13,946 nt of DNA from Deltaproteobacteria bacterium (GTDB lineage Bacteria; Desulfobacterota; Desulfobulbia; Desulfobulbales; SURF-16): assembly GCA_029939635.1 (NCBI GenBank), contig JAOZSN010000075.1, positions 1 through 13,946 of the forward strand, read 5' to 3'. This document shows positions 13,132 to 13,946 of this stretch, piece by piece. The notes beneath the pieces were generated by a model. That model saw only the letters and a list, made by a program, of their open reading frames with translations. It did no database searches and was not told the DNA's origin. The position numbers and the translations under genes are program-made. Position 1 is the first letter of the stretch. Each line of letters starts with the position of its first letter.

Positions 13132-13946
13132 GGGACCATAAGCGGTGAGCGTGAATAGACATCAAGGGCTAAGGGCGATGGACCATGTGTCTTGTAGGCA
13201 TGAAAACCTGCCAGGGCAATCATTGCACCATTATCCGTACAAAATTGAAGTTCAGGCATGTATGGCGTCAATCCTTCTTCTGTGCAGCGCTGACTCAGAT
13301 AGTGGCGCAAGCGCGGATTAGCGGCAACCCCACCGGCAAGAACGAGCTGCTTAATATTATGATGTTTAGCTGCCATAATGGCTTTTTCCGTCAAGACATC
13401 CACCACGGCCTCTTGAAATGAGGCACAGATGTCTGGCAGGTTAAGCTCTTGACCTTGTTGGCGCTGTTTGTGGACATAATTGACCACAGATGTCTTAAGC
13501 CCACTAAAACTAAAATCATAGCTATCAGCTGCCAGCCAGGAGCGTGGAAATTTTATAGCTGTTTTATTACCCTGTTCGGAAAGCTTACTTACCTCTGGCC
13601 CACCAGGGTAGGGGAGTCCCAGAAGCTTTGCTACCTTATCAAAAGCCTCACCCGCGGCATCATCTCTGGTTCTGCCCAGCAGTTTGATGCTACTGTGGCT
13701 TTCCACCAGGAACAGGGTTGAATGTCCCCCAGAGGCCACCAGGGCAATAAAGGGAAATTGTGGTTTTATGTCACTGAGGACTGGTGAACTGAGGTGACCT
13801 GCCATATGGTCAACCCCAATAAAGGGGATTTTTTTGACCATGGCCAGGGTTTTAACAAAATTCAGCCCCACTAATAAAGAACCAATGAGACCGGGGCCCT
13901 TTGTTACGGAAAGCAGATCAATATCATCAAGGGTCTTGTCAGCTTC
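13128..13946 (-). CDS. tsaD: tRNA N6-threonylcarbamoyltransferase, 3' part (5' end outside window)
   Basis: Catalytic subunit (Kae1/YgjD family) that transfers threonylcarbamoyl to A37 of ANN-decoding tRNAs, forming t6A. The frame is open to the window edge; 272 residues are visible of a usual 340 or so. The GTG at 13871 is internal, since the conserved VTKGPGLIGSLLVG precedes it and runs through it. Iron/metal ligands are the HxxxH of VDHMAGH (visible residues 47 and 51) and the Asp in FCTDNGAMIA. ATP-site segments are LVASGGHSTLF and LAGGVAANPRLR, and FSFSGLKTSV is also diagnostic. Ala replaces the commoner Glu inside the HMEGH motif, with both histidines kept. Its TGA overlaps the start of the DUF2062 gene. 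Confidence 0.95.
   Translation of the reverse strand, partial: EADKTLDDIDLLSVTKGPGLIGSLLVGLNFVKTLAMVKKIPFIGVDHMAGHLSSPVLSDIKPQFPFIALVASGGHSTLFLVESHSSIKLLGRTRDDAAGEAFDKVAKLLGLPYPGGPEVSKLSEQGNKTAIKFPRSWLAADSYDFSFSGLKTSVVNYVHKQRQQGQELNLPDICASFQEAVVDVLTEKAIMAAKHHNIKQLVLAGGVAANPRLRHYLSQRCTEEGLTPYMPELQFCTDNGAMIALAGFHAYKTHGPSPLALDVYSRSPLMVP

Noticed and set aside
13128..13871. tsaD beginning at the GTG at 13871
   Set aside because: The conserved VTKGPGLIGSLLVG motif reads in frame from upstream, so the gene is cut by the window edge, not short.

Overview
The window looks like a chromosomal stretch of a Gram-negative sulfate-reducer-type Desulfobacterota bacterium (the Desulfobulbaceae / Desulfotalea group is my best guess). 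The reasons are protein style, moderate GC, and a cluster that mixes branched-chain amino acid genes with a short-type psd-pssA pair. The lineage is inference; no rRNA or other taxonomic marker is present. Nearly everything is housekeeping. I found no phage, IS, CRISPR, tRNA or rRNA.

Plus strand, 1-9394: a 5'-truncated ilvB (acetolactate synthase large subunit), ilvN (regulatory subunit), psd and pssA (phosphatidylethanolamine synthesis), leuA (2-isopropylmalate synthase), a clear Rho-independent terminator, asd (aspartate-semialdehyde dehydrogenase), rsmD (16S rRNA methyltransferase), coaD (CoA synthesis, ATGA-coupled to rsmD), a short terminator, an RlmD/RumA-type 23S rRNA m5U methyltransferase, and a PlsC-like acyltransferase. 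The common themes are branched-chain amino acids (ilvBN, leuA), the aspartate family (asd), membrane lipid (psd, pssA, PlsC-like) and RNA methylation.

Minus strand, 13946-9408, convergent with the first block: 5'-truncated tsaD (tRNA t6A synthesis), a DUF2062 membrane protein coupled to it by overlapping stop and start codons, ksgA (rRNA adenine dimethylase), an iron-dependent alcohol dehydrogenase only 20 bp behind ksgA, an unrecognised 125-residue helical protein, and a Cys/His-rich DUF166-type protein.

The most interesting non-coding structure lies on either side of ilvN. The ilvB-ilvN gap is almost filled by a 106-nt imperfect palindrome with perfect 14-bp ends, and its 3' arm is overlapped by a leucine-rich 23-codon ORF. 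The ilvN-psd gap holds a T10 tract and a G-U-containing hairpin. That hairpin encloses the Shine-Dalgarno sequence and start of a 21-codon ORF in which 12 residues are Thr, Leu or Val, resembling an amino-acid leader peptide or a tiny membrane peptide. ilvC, often found next to ilvN, is absent. These are candidates read by eye, not demonstrated regulators.
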